Positions 1-8,077 of a DNA stretch of 38,108 nt are shown here, in pieces (the first letter of the stretch is position 1; the number at the start of each line of letters is the position of its first letter). The notes below the pieces were generated by a model. It was given only the letters and a program-made list of their open reading frames with translations, searched no databases and was not told where the DNA came from. Origin of the DNA: M55B165 sp051744245 (GTDB lineage Bacteria > Actinomycetota > Humimicrobiia > Humimicrobiales > Humimicrobiaceae); assembly GCA_051744245.1 (NCBI GenBank), contig JBNJCV010000011.1, forward strand, positions 1 to 38,108, read 5' to 3'. The translations under genes were made by a program, and so were the position numbers.

Positions 1-222
1 TTAGAGATAATGCCAATTTAAAAATCCCTGATACAAATGTTTAAGAAACCCTTTTAAAGATGCCAGGATATTAATTCGAAGGGTGAAAATTGAGATCGAA
101 AAAATCAATTACGTTCTTGATTTAAAATTCTTCTCTCGGACCATGGACTAGCTTAGCTGAGATGTATTCTTAAATTATTAAATTTTTTGACATCCCATAA
201 AAAGAAAATAATCTCCATTTAT
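1..222. other. Non-coding left edge
   Basis: No supportable gene. One plus-strand frame stays open from base 3 to a TAA near base 44, so the tail of a gene lying further left is possible but cannot be judged. The rest is AT-rich spacer running up to the 3' end of the minus-strand aldo/keto reductase gene. Confidence 0.5.
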
Positions 223-1233
223 TTAATAAACTGGTATACCTGCCATATTTCCCTTTACACCATATTTTTCCCTGAAGTTCTTACAAATACGGTGCGCGGT
301 TTGCAATACCTCATCCTCCGGATACTTCTCTTCTATAGCCTCAACCGCTGTATGAAGATGTTCAGGTTTATTAATTCCGATAACTGTACTTGCAACCAGT
401 GGATGTGCCAATGCAAAACGTATGCTGAATTTTGTCCAAGAATCCGGTTCCTGGGGTAATTCTTTTCGGAGTTCGCCCAGTTGATCATATAATCTATCCC
501 ACTGTGCATCCTTCATCCGGTCATCTTTAGGAAGTGAACTACGGTCTATTCTACGGTCGGTTAAAAGTCCTGCAGCAAGTGGTCTAATACCTATAAAGCC
601 CATTCCCTGTTTCTGCATATCCGGGAAGATATCCAAAATCTCAGTCTCCAAAGCATTAAAATAAGCTACAATACCCGAGAATTTACCTGACTTCACTACT
701 CTTCGACCATAACCCACCGTATACGGAAAAGTAGCAAGGTGCATTACTTTTCCTTCCTGTTTCATCTTTTCGAAAACTTCCACCAATGGTTCCGTTACAG
801 CATCAAATTCTGAAAGCCGTTTAGGTTCACCTTCCGCACGATAGCCAAGTTCTGGATCTAGGCTTCCGCGGTGCAGGTGCTGAACAATTGCTATCCTTTC
901 CACCCCAAGACTTCTAAGGGCTTCTTCTACCCGGGTTCTAAAAATTTTAGCATCAAAATCTTCTTGGCCCCAGTCCGGCACATTTATTTTTACTATATGA
1001 TGCAAGTCATGCCGTTTCGGATGCTGTCTAAGTACTTCACCAGTTAACCACCGTGTTCCATATTCATAGCTTGAGTGAATAAAGTTTATTCCAAGATCAA
1101 CAGCTTCTTCAAGCGCCCTTTTAGCTTTTTTGGTTTGTTCATTATTCTTCTTTTCCTTCGGTGCATATCTCATGGTTCCAAAACAAATCTCAGATACCTT
1201 TAGACCAGTCTTGCCATATTCCCTATATTTCAT
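223..1233 (-). CDS. Aldo/keto reductase with altered catalytic tetrad
   Basis: This is a 336-residue NAD(P)H-dependent aldo/keto reductase of the soluble TIM-barrel superfamily. The start MKYREYGKTGLKVSEI is the usual opening of the family, and the ATG is preceded by a strong AGGGGGC ribosome site. The superfamily's catalytic tetrad is Asp-Tyr-Lys-His. Here Tyr58 (EYG), Lys82 (VKINVPDW) and His119/His121 (VQHLHRG) can be placed, but the Asp position, usually in a GINFFDTA-like motif, reads GINFIHSS, so Asp is replaced by His53. The C-terminus has no ferredoxin-like cysteine cluster, unlike many anaerobe members of this branch. The substrate is unknown. The gene stands alone, with a structured leader upstream (inverted repeats at 1251-1306). 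Family assignment is secure; activity is uncertain because of the replaced Asp. Confidence 0.88.
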   Translation of the reverse strand: MKYREYGKTGLKVSEICFGTMRYAPKEKKNNEQTKKAKRALEEAVDLGINFIHSSYEYGTRWLTGEVLRQHPKRHDLHHIVKINVPDWGQEDFDAKIFRTRVEEALRSLGVERIAIVQHLHRGSLDPELGYRAEGEPKRLSEFDAVTEPLVEVFEKMKQEGKVMHLATFPYTVGYGRRVVKSGKFSGIVAYFNALETEILDIFPDMQKQGMGFIGIRPLAAGLLTDRRIDRSSLPKDDRMKDAQWDRLYDQLGELRKELPQEPDSWTKFSIRFALAHPLVASTVIGINKPEHLHTAVEAIEEKYPEDEVLQTAHRICKNFREKYGVKGNMAGIPVY

Positions 1234-1250
1234 CTTGCCCCCTGTTATTT

Positions 1251-1306
1251 AAGTGCCTGTAATTTAATTATAAATTAATATCAAAAAGAAGCAGGCACTT
1301 TTGATA
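1251..1306 (-). promoter_or_regulatory. Competing inverted repeats in leader of the aldo/keto reductase
   Basis: Two perfect inverted repeats interleave just upstream of the gene that starts at 1233. AAGTGCCTG (1251-1259) is complementary to CAGGCACTT (1292-1300), and TATCAAAA (1279-1286) is complementary to TTTTGATA (1299-1306). In a minus-strand leader transcript the second pair would form first. The two stems share bases 1299-1300 and interleave, so they cannot easily form together. This could be a two-state attenuator or a protein-binding region. It is a sequence observation only; no known riboswitch was recognised. Confidence 0.4.
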
Positions 1307-2030
1307 AAATAGATAAATTTTTTAATAATATTTAGTCACTTACCCATGTTTTAATTTTTATTTACCATAAAGGTTTGAACTACCTTACATTGAAAAACAC
1401 ATATCCTCTTTTTATTTCCCAAAATTTACTTTTAAAAATGAAATGTACAAGAAAAGTAAAGGAAATTACACTTTCTTTTAAAACTATTCTTTACGTTAAA
1501 ACACTCAAAGCTTCTAGCCTTTCCATTAGCTCCAGAAAATATTTCCTTATTGTCACTATATATGGCAGAATATTTATTCTAGATTCAATAAACTCCTTAA
1601 TATTACAAGGTTTATATAAGCTTCTCTTTGAATTCATCAAATGCTAAATTTCCTTAATAACATATGCTATCAGACAAGTATTTATAAAACAACAATTCTA
1701 ATAATAGGCTGAGCAATCAAATATTACCGATACAGCCGGATACCAAGAGACCGTATAGACTTTAATCTTAAGGTTACTATATTTGCAAAATAAGTAATTT
1801 TAAAATATTAATAAAAATAACCAAAAATGATAAAAAGCGGCGATTATTAAATTCTCCCAAGTATAAATTTTAGGGAAATTTTCAATACCGGTTCTAAAGA
1901 TGTAGATTTATCCTATTTTTCCAATATCTCTATATTTTTAATTTAAGCCATGGCAGGCAAAATTATCGTGATACATGTCTGCTGATCATACCTGGTCGCC
2001 CACTACCCAGCCAGCCATTTATGCTTAATT

Positions 2031-2051
2031 TATTGAAAGCAGCTTTCAATA
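2031..2051. terminator. Near-perfect palindrome after HD-GYP gene
   Basis: TATTGAAAGC (2031-2040) and GCTTTCAATA (2042-2051) form a perfect ten-base inverted repeat around one central A. It starts eight bases beyond the HD-GYP stop codon. As RNA it could fold with a five-base loop, but no clear U-tract follows on either strand. It may be a weak terminator or a dimeric protein site. Confidence 0.4.
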
Positions 2052-2058
2052 AGTATTA

Positions 2059-4026
2059 TCAAAATTTAAAACCTCCGCTGGTAAATAAGTTTACACAAAC
2101 CTCAACAACTTGTGGATCATATAAGATACCCTTATTGCTCTGAATTTCTTCTAATGCAGCATCAATACCCTTTGCTGCTCTATAGGGCCTATGTGAAGAC
2201 ATTGCTTCCACAACGTCGGCTACTGCTATTATTCTAGCCACTGGCAATATCTCTTCTCCTACCAAGCCATTTGGATATCCGCTACCATTCAACCTTTCAT
2301 GATGTTGCAATACAATTTTTTCAATAGGCCAGGGGAAATTTATTCTCTTTAATATTATGCTCCCAAGCTTGGGGTGGGTCTTAATTAAGCTATACTCGAT
2401 ATCCGTCAACTTTCCAGGTTTTGATAATATAGAAGCAGGAATATTTATTTTACCCACATCATGAATTGATGCCGCAATTTTTATGGACTTAATTTTATCT
2501 TTTTTTAATTTTAATTCTCTTGCCAGTGCTACGGAAAGCCTAGCCACCCTTCTCTGGTGTCCTTCAGTATATGGATCTTTAACTTTAACAATAATTGACA
2601 AAGCTTCAATTGCCCCTAAATAGCTTTCGTTCTTGGTAGTATTTTTTCTAAGATCTTTTTGGCTACCTGTTTCAATAATAGACAATAAGGCTGTGAAACC
2701 ATATTCACCTTTTTCTAAAATTGACAATTTTATATAAACTTCCTTTTTCTCCCCGGCCAGTGTCCTTATTCTTGTATTAGCCCCTGTTGCTTCCCTGCCC
2801 CCAGCAAGAGCAATCACTTGTTTTTTAAATACCGGTAAAAAACCTGGGACTAATATCCAGCCTATATTCTTCTTAAACTGGCCTTTACCAGTAGCCCCGC
2901 ACAGCTTAAGTGCTTTCTGGTTAATATTTAAGATTTTTACCTTTTTTAGTAATTCCCTGGCTTCAAATTCTTTGGAACCAGTACAATTGTTTAAATTTCC
3001 TTTTCTGCCTTTTTGCATACAAATAAAATTTTCTATTTCCGGAAAATTCAACTCCACCATTGCTACTGGGGATAAACCAAATAGCTTCTTATATTTCTCC
3101 CTACCCCAGGTATTTAAGCATTCTATTTCCATAAACCTTAATAAATTAGAATACAGTTTTTTTAAAACATTAATTTGAGTAAAATATTCATCTACTCCAT
3201 TTACCTCTGGATCGAAATCCAGCCCCAAATACCCATAATGGCAACCATCATATTTTTTTAAGGGAAGGTATACAGAAGAAGCTGGGGAATCAGTATTTGC
3301 CTTGTTTGCAGAACTTATGCAGCTATAATCACTTATAGTGCAGGCAAACTCCTTTCTGCCTATACTGAAGGGTTTTAGAAACTTCTCGCTTTCAGGCAAC
3401 AGCTTCAAACCAACTTTTTTTACCGGTAGGAGCTCTTTCACTTTCCTCAGGCTATCCCCGAAAGTATTTTCCAAATTATTAACTGGAGGCGGACATAATT
3501 CATCCAATAGCTTCTGGAATTTTACCAGACACATCCCTTCCTTGATTTTCTGTAGCCGGGTTGCCACCTTTTCCAAATTCTTTACCAAGCTTGTCAATCT
3601 AATTATAGTTTTTTTGGAGAAATTCTTTTTCTTGCAGGAAAAAAGAAATAGGGATGCCCTGCTACCTAGATAGGTAAAATAAAAGATGGAAATGGATTTA
3701 TAGCCATAGCCCTTAATTTTTGTATCAATTCCACTATTGCCTAAATCCTCTAGCGTGCAGACATCCTTGCCAAGCTCACATCTTGAGACCAATAAGTTTA
3801 GAAACTCTTTAAAATCTTTACTAATATTCCTGTGACTATAAATTTTTCTCCCCGGTCGGCCATTACTACTAGCAAAGACACAGGAATAATCTGATAAAAA
3901 ACTTTTATCCAGTATACTGGTAATTTTTGTAAATATATAATTGATATCATCTTCATGAATTAGAAGCTGATTGATTAAATCTAAAACCTCTAAAAGGTTG
4001 TATTTACATTCTTTACCATCAACCAT
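2059..4026 (-). CDS. HD-GYP cyclic-di-GMP phosphodiesterase with sensor region
   Basis: This 655-residue cytoplasmic signalling protein should hydrolyse cyclic di-GMP. The C-terminal domain (about 467-645) carries the metal-binding HD at 522-523 in SIHDVGK and the diagnostic HHERLNGSGYP motif (575-585), with the usual DxxxA in VADVVEAMSSHRPYR. Residues 1-160 look like a divergent GAF-type sensor, with another possible GAF region to about 300. A PAS-like segment begins near YKKLFGLSPVAMVEL. No transmembrane helix or response-regulator receiver domain is visible, so the input is probably a soluble ligand. No GGDEF domain is present. The gene is monocistronic and diverges from an XRE regulator. 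Its leader may be long, because the best -35 (TTGACA) lies about 170 bases upstream. Domain identity is sure; the sensor assignment is approximate. Confidence 0.9.
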   Translation of the reverse strand: MVDGKECKYNLLEVLDLINQLLIHEDDINYIFTKITSILDKSFLSDYSCVFASSNGRPGRKIYSHRNISKDFKEFLNLLVSRCELGKDVCTLEDLGNSGIDTKIKGYGYKSISIFYFTYLGSRASLFLFSCKKKNFSKKTIIRLTSLVKNLEKVATRLQKIKEGMCLVKFQKLLDELCPPPVNNLENTFGDSLRKVKELLPVKKVGLKLLPESEKFLKPFSIGRKEFACTISDYSCISSANKANTDSPASSVYLPLKKYDGCHYGYLGLDFDPEVNGVDEYFTQINVLKKLYSNLLRFMEIECLNTWGREKYKKLFGLSPVAMVELNFPEIENFICMQKGRKGNLNNCTGSKEFEARELLKKVKILNINQKALKLCGATGKGQFKKNIGWILVPGFLPVFKKQVIALAGGREATGANTRIRTLAGEKKEVYIKLSILEKGEYGFTALLSIIETGSQKDLRKNTTKNESYLGAIEALSIIVKVKDPYTEGHQRRVARLSVALARELKLKKDKIKSIKIAASIHDVGKINIPASILSKPGKLTDIEYSLIKTHPKLGSIILKRINFPWPIEKIVLQHHERLNGSGYPNGLVGEEILPVARIIAVADVVEAMSSHRPYRAAKGIDAALEEIQSNKGILYDPQVVEVCVNLFTSGGFKF

Positions 4027-4274
4027 TAATAACCTTATATTTACGTGTAAAAGAATTTTTATATATTATATATAAAGTATTTACCTATTATATATTATTA
4101 AAAAATAATGTAAAATATTACCCCTCCTTCTATAAATTGCTTTTTTTGCCTTAAATAATGGAACCTGTACGTCTCTAATTAACTTGTTGATTTAATTGTC
4201 AACGAAAATTTGCCAGGATTTCTTATTTTGTATTTTTTATTGAGGTAGTATTTATTTAAAAATTAATTTACCTT
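4027..4274. promoter_or_regulatory. Divergent promoter region, HD-GYP / XRE regulator
   Basis: The minus strand has a consensus -35 TTGACA (4197-4202) followed 17 bases later by a weak -10 ATTAGA (4174-4179). The -35 lies within an imperfect inverted repeat, GTTGA (4186-4190) / TCAAC (4199-4203), which could be an operator for the adjacent XRE protein. A very strong Shine-Dalgarno-like run (GAAGGAGGGG on the minus strand, about 4121-4130) has no obvious start codon after it and lies about 100 bases before the HD-GYP start. Confidence 0.35.
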
Positions 4275-4622
4275 ATGTATTATTCAAATAAATATTTTGG
4301 CAAGGCCCTAGAAGAAATAATTAATAAGAAAAATATAAAATTAAGAAGCCTTGCCCATAAAACCAACCTGGATTACAGTTATTTTAGCAAACTTAAAAAA
4401 AGGCATAGCCCGCCTCCACAAGAAACCATTGAGCTTATTTCTAAAGGCCTGGGTATCAAGCCTGAATATTTTTTTGAATACAGGCTTGAAAAATTAAAGT
4501 CGCTGCTTAAAGACAATCCCCACCTTATAAATAAGGTTTTTTCTTATGTGCAAAATTTAGCGAGCAAAAAGGAACCAAAGGTTGCTGAAGACAAAAACCC
4601 TTTCACAAATAACAAAAAATAG
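4275..4622 (+). CDS. XRE-family helix-turn-helix regulator
   Basis: This 115-residue protein has an N-terminal lambda-repressor-type helix-turn-helix (about residues 9-65). The recognition segment is LRSLAHKTNLDYSYFSKLKK, followed by the typical GLGIKPEYFFEY close. The basic C-terminal tail (residues 70-115) resembles no enzyme or ligand domain. The ATG at 4275 is the first start after an in-frame TAA at 4257-4259. No good ribosome site precedes it, so translation may be weak or leaderless. The next gene (PflX-like) starts 14 bases downstream on the same strand, so the two probably share a transcript. Target genes are unknown; the imperfect inverted repeat at 4186-4203 is a candidate site. 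Confidence 0.8.
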   Translation: MYYSNKYFGKALEEIINKKNIKLRSLAHKTNLDYSYFSKLKKRHSPPPQETIELISKGLGIKPEYFFEYRLEKLKSLLKDNPHLINKVFSYVQNLASKKEPKVAEDKNPFTNNKK

Positions 4623-4636
4623 GGTATTTTTATCTT

Positions 4637-5584
4637 ATGGATCCAAATTATGCATCCAGAATTTTAAACAAACTGTTAAGCAATTGCATCATTTGCCCCC
4701 ATAAGTGCTTGGTTAACAGGGCAGAAGGGGTAAAAGGCTTCTGCAAAGCTCCTGCTAGCCCGGTCATTTCCTCATCTATGCCCCATCATGGGGAGGAGCC
4801 ACCCATTTCGGGAACCAGCGGATCTGGAACCATATTTTTTACATACTGCAATATGAGATGTGTTTATTGCCAGAACTATCAGATAAGCCAGCAACATGAG
4901 GGCAGAAAAATAAAAGTAGGAAAACTGGCAGAACTAATGCTGGAATTACAAAATAGGGGTTGCCATAACATTAATTTTGTTTCCCCTTCTATCTGGATCC
5001 CCCAAATAGTATCTGCAACCGCCATTGCCAAAAAATCAGGGTTAAATATTCCGCTTGTATTTAATACAGGCGGTTATGATAACCCGAGAATTATAAAAAT
5101 GCTGGAAGGAATTATAGACATCTACATGCCAGATATAAGGTATAGCGATAATGAAGTGGCTAAAAAATATTCAGGCATTAACAATTATGTAGATTATAAT
5201 CATAAAGCCCTTATTGAGATGTACAGCCAAGTAGGAGGATTAAAGCTTGGCCCGAATAATATTGCAAAAAAAGGGATGCTCATCAGGTTGCTTGTCCTGC
5301 CTAATAATATTGGAGAAATTAAAAAAACTATAGATTTTATAAAAAACAGTCTGTCGGCAGATGTTTACCTGAGCATAATGGCCCAGTATCATCCAACCTT
5401 TAAAGCCAGGCAGTATCCGGAAATAAACAGGAGCATTACTTCAAAAGAATACTACCAGGTAGTAAAATATGCAGAAAAGAAGGGCTTCTCTTCAGGATAT
5501 ATCCAGGACTATGTAAAAGATGATCCCTTTATGCCTGATTTTAAAGATAGGGAAGTTTTCAAATCCTACCGGGACGAAAGTTAG
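4637..5584 (+). CDS. Radical SAM protein, PflX family
   Basis: This 315-residue cytoplasmic radical S-adenosylmethionine protein resembles the PflX group (COG1313), relatives of pyruvate formate-lyase activase. The radical SAM cluster motif is CNMRCVYC (C71, C75, C78). An N-terminal cysteine-rich element (C17, C20, C24, C36; CIICPHKC...GFC) is typical of PflX proteins and may hold another metal or cluster. The product and partner of PflX proteins are not known; no glycyl-radical enzyme is encoded nearby, so calling it an activase would be a guess. It follows the XRE gene by 14 bases and ends one base from the convergent polymerase X gene. The full-length family is about this size, so it appears intact. 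Confidence 0.85.
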   Translation: MDPNYASRILNKLLSNCIICPHKCLVNRAEGVKGFCKAPASPVISSSMPHHGEEPPISGTSGSGTIFFTYCNMRCVYCQNYQISQQHEGRKIKVGKLAELMLELQNRGCHNINFVSPSIWIPQIVSATAIAKKSGLNIPLVFNTGGYDNPRIIKMLEGIIDIYMPDIRYSDNEVAKKYSGINNYVDYNHKALIEMYSQVGGLKLGPNNIAKKGMLIRLLVLPNNIGEIKKTIDFIKNSLSADVYLSIMAQYHPTFKARQYPEINRSITSKEYYQVVKYAEKKGFSSGYIQDYVKDDPFMPDFKDREVFKSYRDES

Positions 5585-5585
5585 C

Positions 5586-7316
5586 CTACCTATTGGCTTT
5601 CCACTTTAATATCTCATCCCAGCTGCAAGTGTTTAATACATCTTCCCTGCCCAGACCGGCCCGTCTTGCGATATCTACCCCCAACTTTATGTTATCCAAA
5701 TTAGCAGGCCTATGTGAGTCAGTATTTATGACAATTTTTATTCCAGCTTGTTTTGCTTTCCTGGCATTTTCCTCATTCAAATCTAACCGCAGGAAATATG
5801 AATTAATTTCAAGGCCCTTATTATATCTCCTTGCATCCTCTATCACCTTATCCATATCTATAAAATGTGGAGCCCGGTTATCAAAAACTACTGCAGTAGG
5901 GTGGCCTATAAAATCAACATATTTATTTTTCAAGGCATTAGATACCCTTAAGTTATTCTCCCTGCTGCTGTATTTATAACTTGAATGCATGGACCCTATG
6001 ACAATATCAAGCTTGCTTAATATTTCTTCCCTGTAGTCCAGCCTGCCTCCTGCTTTGATATCTACCTCAGAGCCCATTAATATTTTAGCCTTCTTGGAAA
6101 TTTCATTAAAACTTCCCCTGTGGTTTAATTTATCAAGAAGCCTTTCTCCATCCAGGCCATTGCCATGAATATTGCTTTCTGAGTGGTCAGTCAAAGCAAG
6201 ATATTCATAGCCGTATTTGTCAATAATCTCTGAAAATTCCTTATCTTCAATCAGGCCATCGCTCCATTTGGAATGGGTGTGCAGGTCACCTCTTATGTCT
6301 TTTATGCTTAAAAGATTAGGCATATTACCTGTCCTGGCCAAGTATATCTCATCTTTTCCTTCCCTGAGTTCCGGGGGAATAAAGCAGAGCCCCAAATTAT
6401 CGTATATTTCCTCCTCGCTTAATGCAGGCTTTTGGAAGTGCACTCTTCCCTGCTTACAGAATCCCTTATCCCTTGCTGTATTTTCTATAAGGGATATATG
6501 TCTTTTACTGCCTGTACAGTAAAATAGCTGTAAAGCCCAATTATTCTCCGTAGCTAGAATTACCTCCAGATCCAAACCAAATTTGGTTCTATACCTATAG
6601 CTTATACTTTCCCCGATTATTTTCTGGCTCTTCTTTGAACTTATGCCTTCAAATTTTAATAGGCTATCCAAAAATCTTTTGCTTAACTCCCGGTTAAGCT
6701 CCTTATTATTAAATTCAGTTAAAACTATCAGGTCTACATCCCCAACAGCCGCTTTTCTTCTCCTGAAAGAGCCTACCAGTTCAAGCTTTTTTACCTCTTT
6801 TATACCCCTTACCTTTAACATGAATGGCTTTATCAGATTTTCCATATATCCCCTTGGCATATAGCCCCTTACATTCTCATAATACCCTATGGTTGCCTTC
6901 AGCCTATCAACTGTAAAATCATCCAGGTATTTAGAAATATCTTTAGAATAAATCTTGTCCTTTAAATCTTTTATATCTTTTGTGCCAAGAGTCCTATATA
7001 TTTTTTCCATCTTTTTCCTGCCAAGCCCACTCATCCTTATGAGCTTAAGTAAGCCTTCTGAATATTCACTGGTTATCTCCTGATACTCTTCTATATATCC
7101 CTCACTGAAATACTGGTCAGTATATTTATAAGCCAATTCATTCATGCCGGGAAGATCCCGCAGCCTGCCTTCATAATACACTTTCTCAATATCACCAGGA
7201 TAATCCCTTATAGTCCTGGCAGCACTCATAAGTAAAAGGGCTTTTTTCTGGTCAGGGTTTGCCTTGCTTAATTCTGCAATATTAGTAAGGATATTTCCTA
7301 ATCTTAAGTTTTCCAT
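5586..7316 (-). CDS. Family X DNA polymerase with PHP domain, divergent copy
   Basis: This 576-residue protein has the PolX-PHP architecture for gap-filling DNA repair. The N-terminal helix-hairpin-helix region is divergent: where the partner gene at 9159 has GIGKKIAAKI, this one has PGMNELAYKY, losing the hairpin glycine. A second hairpin (MSGLGRKKM) is kept. The nucleotidyltransferase site GSFRRRKAAVGDVDLIV supplies two catalytic Asp residues and FGLDLEVI the third. The palm motif usually reading GSKEHN is GSKRHI. The C-terminal PHP domain keeps its metal ligands (GDLHTHSKWSDG, LTDHSE, GSEVDI, GSMHSSY, GHPTA, NTDSH), so 3'-5' exonuclease or AP-endonuclease activity is plausible. It converges on the PflX gene with a one-base gap. 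An AGG precedes the ATG. Confidence 0.9.
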   Translation of the reverse strand: MENLRLGNILTNIAELSKANPDQKKALLLMSAARTIRDYPGDIEKVYYEGRLRDLPGMNELAYKYTDQYFSEGYIEEYQEITSEYSEGLLKLIRMSGLGRKKMEKIYRTLGTKDIKDLKDKIYSKDISKYLDDFTVDRLKATIGYYENVRGYMPRGYMENLIKPFMLKVRGIKEVKKLELVGSFRRRKAAVGDVDLIVLTEFNNKELNRELSKRFLDSLLKFEGISSKKSQKIIGESISYRYRTKFGLDLEVILATENNWALQLFYCTGSKRHISLIENTARDKGFCKQGRVHFQKPALSEEEIYDNLGLCFIPPELREGKDEIYLARTGNMPNLLSIKDIRGDLHTHSKWSDGLIEDKEFSEIIDKYGYEYLALTDHSESNIHGNGLDGERLLDKLNHRGSFNEISKKAKILMGSEVDIKAGGRLDYREEILSKLDIVIGSMHSSYKYSSRENNLRVSNALKNKYVDFIGHPTAVVFDNRAPHFIDMDKVIEDARRYNKGLEINSYFLRLDLNEENARKAKQAGIKIVINTDSHRPANLDNIKLGVDIARRAGLGREDVLNTCSWDEILKWKANR

Positions 7317-7423
7317 CTAAAACCTTGCTTTCTATTAAAGCTAAATTAACTATGTTAATATAATAAAAAAGGTTTACAAAAAAAGACATTATACACAAAA
7401 AAATAAAAACTTTCACCAGCAAA

Positions 7424-8062
7424 ATGGTCAATAATAGGAACTTTAAAAATTTAAGAAAGCAAATGGTAGAAACGCAGCTAATTTCCAGGGGAATAAGTGA
7501 CCCAAAGGTTTTAGAAGCCATGGCTAAGGTGCCGAGGGAAAAATTTGTCCCTGAAAATAAAAAAAGTCAAGCCTATTATGACGGCCCCATACCCATAGGC
7601 AGTGGCCAGACAATATCGCAGCCATACATAGTTGCCTACATGACAGAACTTTTAGAGCTAGGCGGCAGGGAAAAAGTGCTGGAAATAGGCACAGGTTCCT
7701 GTTACCAGACAGCCATACTGGCTGAAATTGCAAAAGAAGTTTATTCAGTTGAAATAATTGAAGAGTTTTATAGTAAGGCCCAAAAACTACTTAAAGATTA
7801 TCCTAATATCAATCTGGCAAACAAGAATGGGTATTATGGATGGGAAGAGCATGCTCCTTACAATAGGATAATAGCCACTGCTGCCCCCAAAAAAATTCCC
7901 CAGCCCCTTATAGAGCAGCTTTCCAATGGAGGAATAATGGTAATACCCGTAGGGCCCACAGGCTTTAACCAAACCCTCTACAAAGTTACCAAGAAAAATA
8001 ATAAAATAGCAAGGAAACCAATTTGTGGAGTAGCCTTTGTCCCTTTAAAGAAAAATTTTTAA
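7424..8062 (+). CDS. pcm: Protein-L-isoaspartate O-methyltransferase
   Basis: This 212-residue enzyme methylates L-isoaspartyl residues in aged proteins, using S-adenosylmethionine, so that they can be repaired. The family core is clear: MVETQLISRGI, VPREKFVP, the substrate-site QTISQPYIVA, and the cofactor loop VLEIGTGSCYQTA. The loop normally reads GTGSGYQ; here the second glycine is Cys93. The post-II motif is NGYYGWEEHAPYNRI, with Asn where many members have Asp. Start ATG 7424 has no good ribosome site; an alternative ATG 39 bases downstream gives MVETQ. A possible -10 (TATAAT, 7359-7364) lies upstream. The gene heads a plus-strand run with DUF763, polX and nth, with its stop 15 bases before the DUF763 start. 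This context suggests a macromolecule-repair operon. Confidence 0.93.
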   Translation: MVNNRNFKNLRKQMVETQLISRGISDPKVLEAMAKVPREKFVPENKKSQAYYDGPIPIGSGQTISQPYIVAYMTELLELGGREKVLEIGTGSCYQTAILAEIAKEVYSVEIIEEFYSKAQKLLKDYPNINLANKNGYYGWEEHAPYNRIIATAAPKKIPQPLIEQLSNGGIMVIPVGPTGFNQTLYKVTKKNNKIARKPICGVAFVPLKKNF

Positions 8063-8066
8063 TTGG

Positions 8067-8074
8067 AAAGAGGA
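8067..8074 (+). promoter_or_regulatory. Ribosome binding site deciding the DUF763 start
   Basis: AAAGAGGA lies a few bases before ATG 8078. An in-frame TTG at 8063 would make a longer product but lies upstream of this site and adds five residues not seen in the family's usual opening, so 8078 is taken as the start. Confidence 0.7.
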
Positions 8075-8077
8075 ATC

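Larger units (their letters stand above)
1234..2058. other. 825-base AT-rich intergenic region
   Basis: This is the longest gene-free stretch in the window. It lies between the start of the aldo/keto reductase (minus) and the end of the HD-GYP gene (minus). Its right part (about 1710-1780 and 1950-2030) is less AT-rich than the rest and could encode a structured RNA, but I could not fit it to a known RNA family. One plus-strand open frame (1375-1647) has a TTG start, no ribosome site and a low-complexity product, and I do not accept it. Inverted repeats lie at both ends. Confidence 0.5.

Noticed and set aside
187..459. Plus-strand open frame of 90 codons
   Set aside because: It lies mostly antisense to the C-terminal part of the well-supported aldo/keto reductase gene.
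1375..1647. Plus-strand open frame of 90 codons in the long intergenic gap
   Set aside because: TTG start without ribosome site, low-complexity AT-driven composition and no recognisable domain.
7282..7521. Minus-strand 79-codon frame overlapping the start of polX and pcm
   Set aside because: Hydrophobic AT-driven translation across a promoter region and two real gene starts, without a ribosome site.
8063..8077. TTG start giving five extra residues on DUF763
   Set aside because: A ribosome site is correctly placed for ATG 8078, which also gives the family's usual N-terminus.
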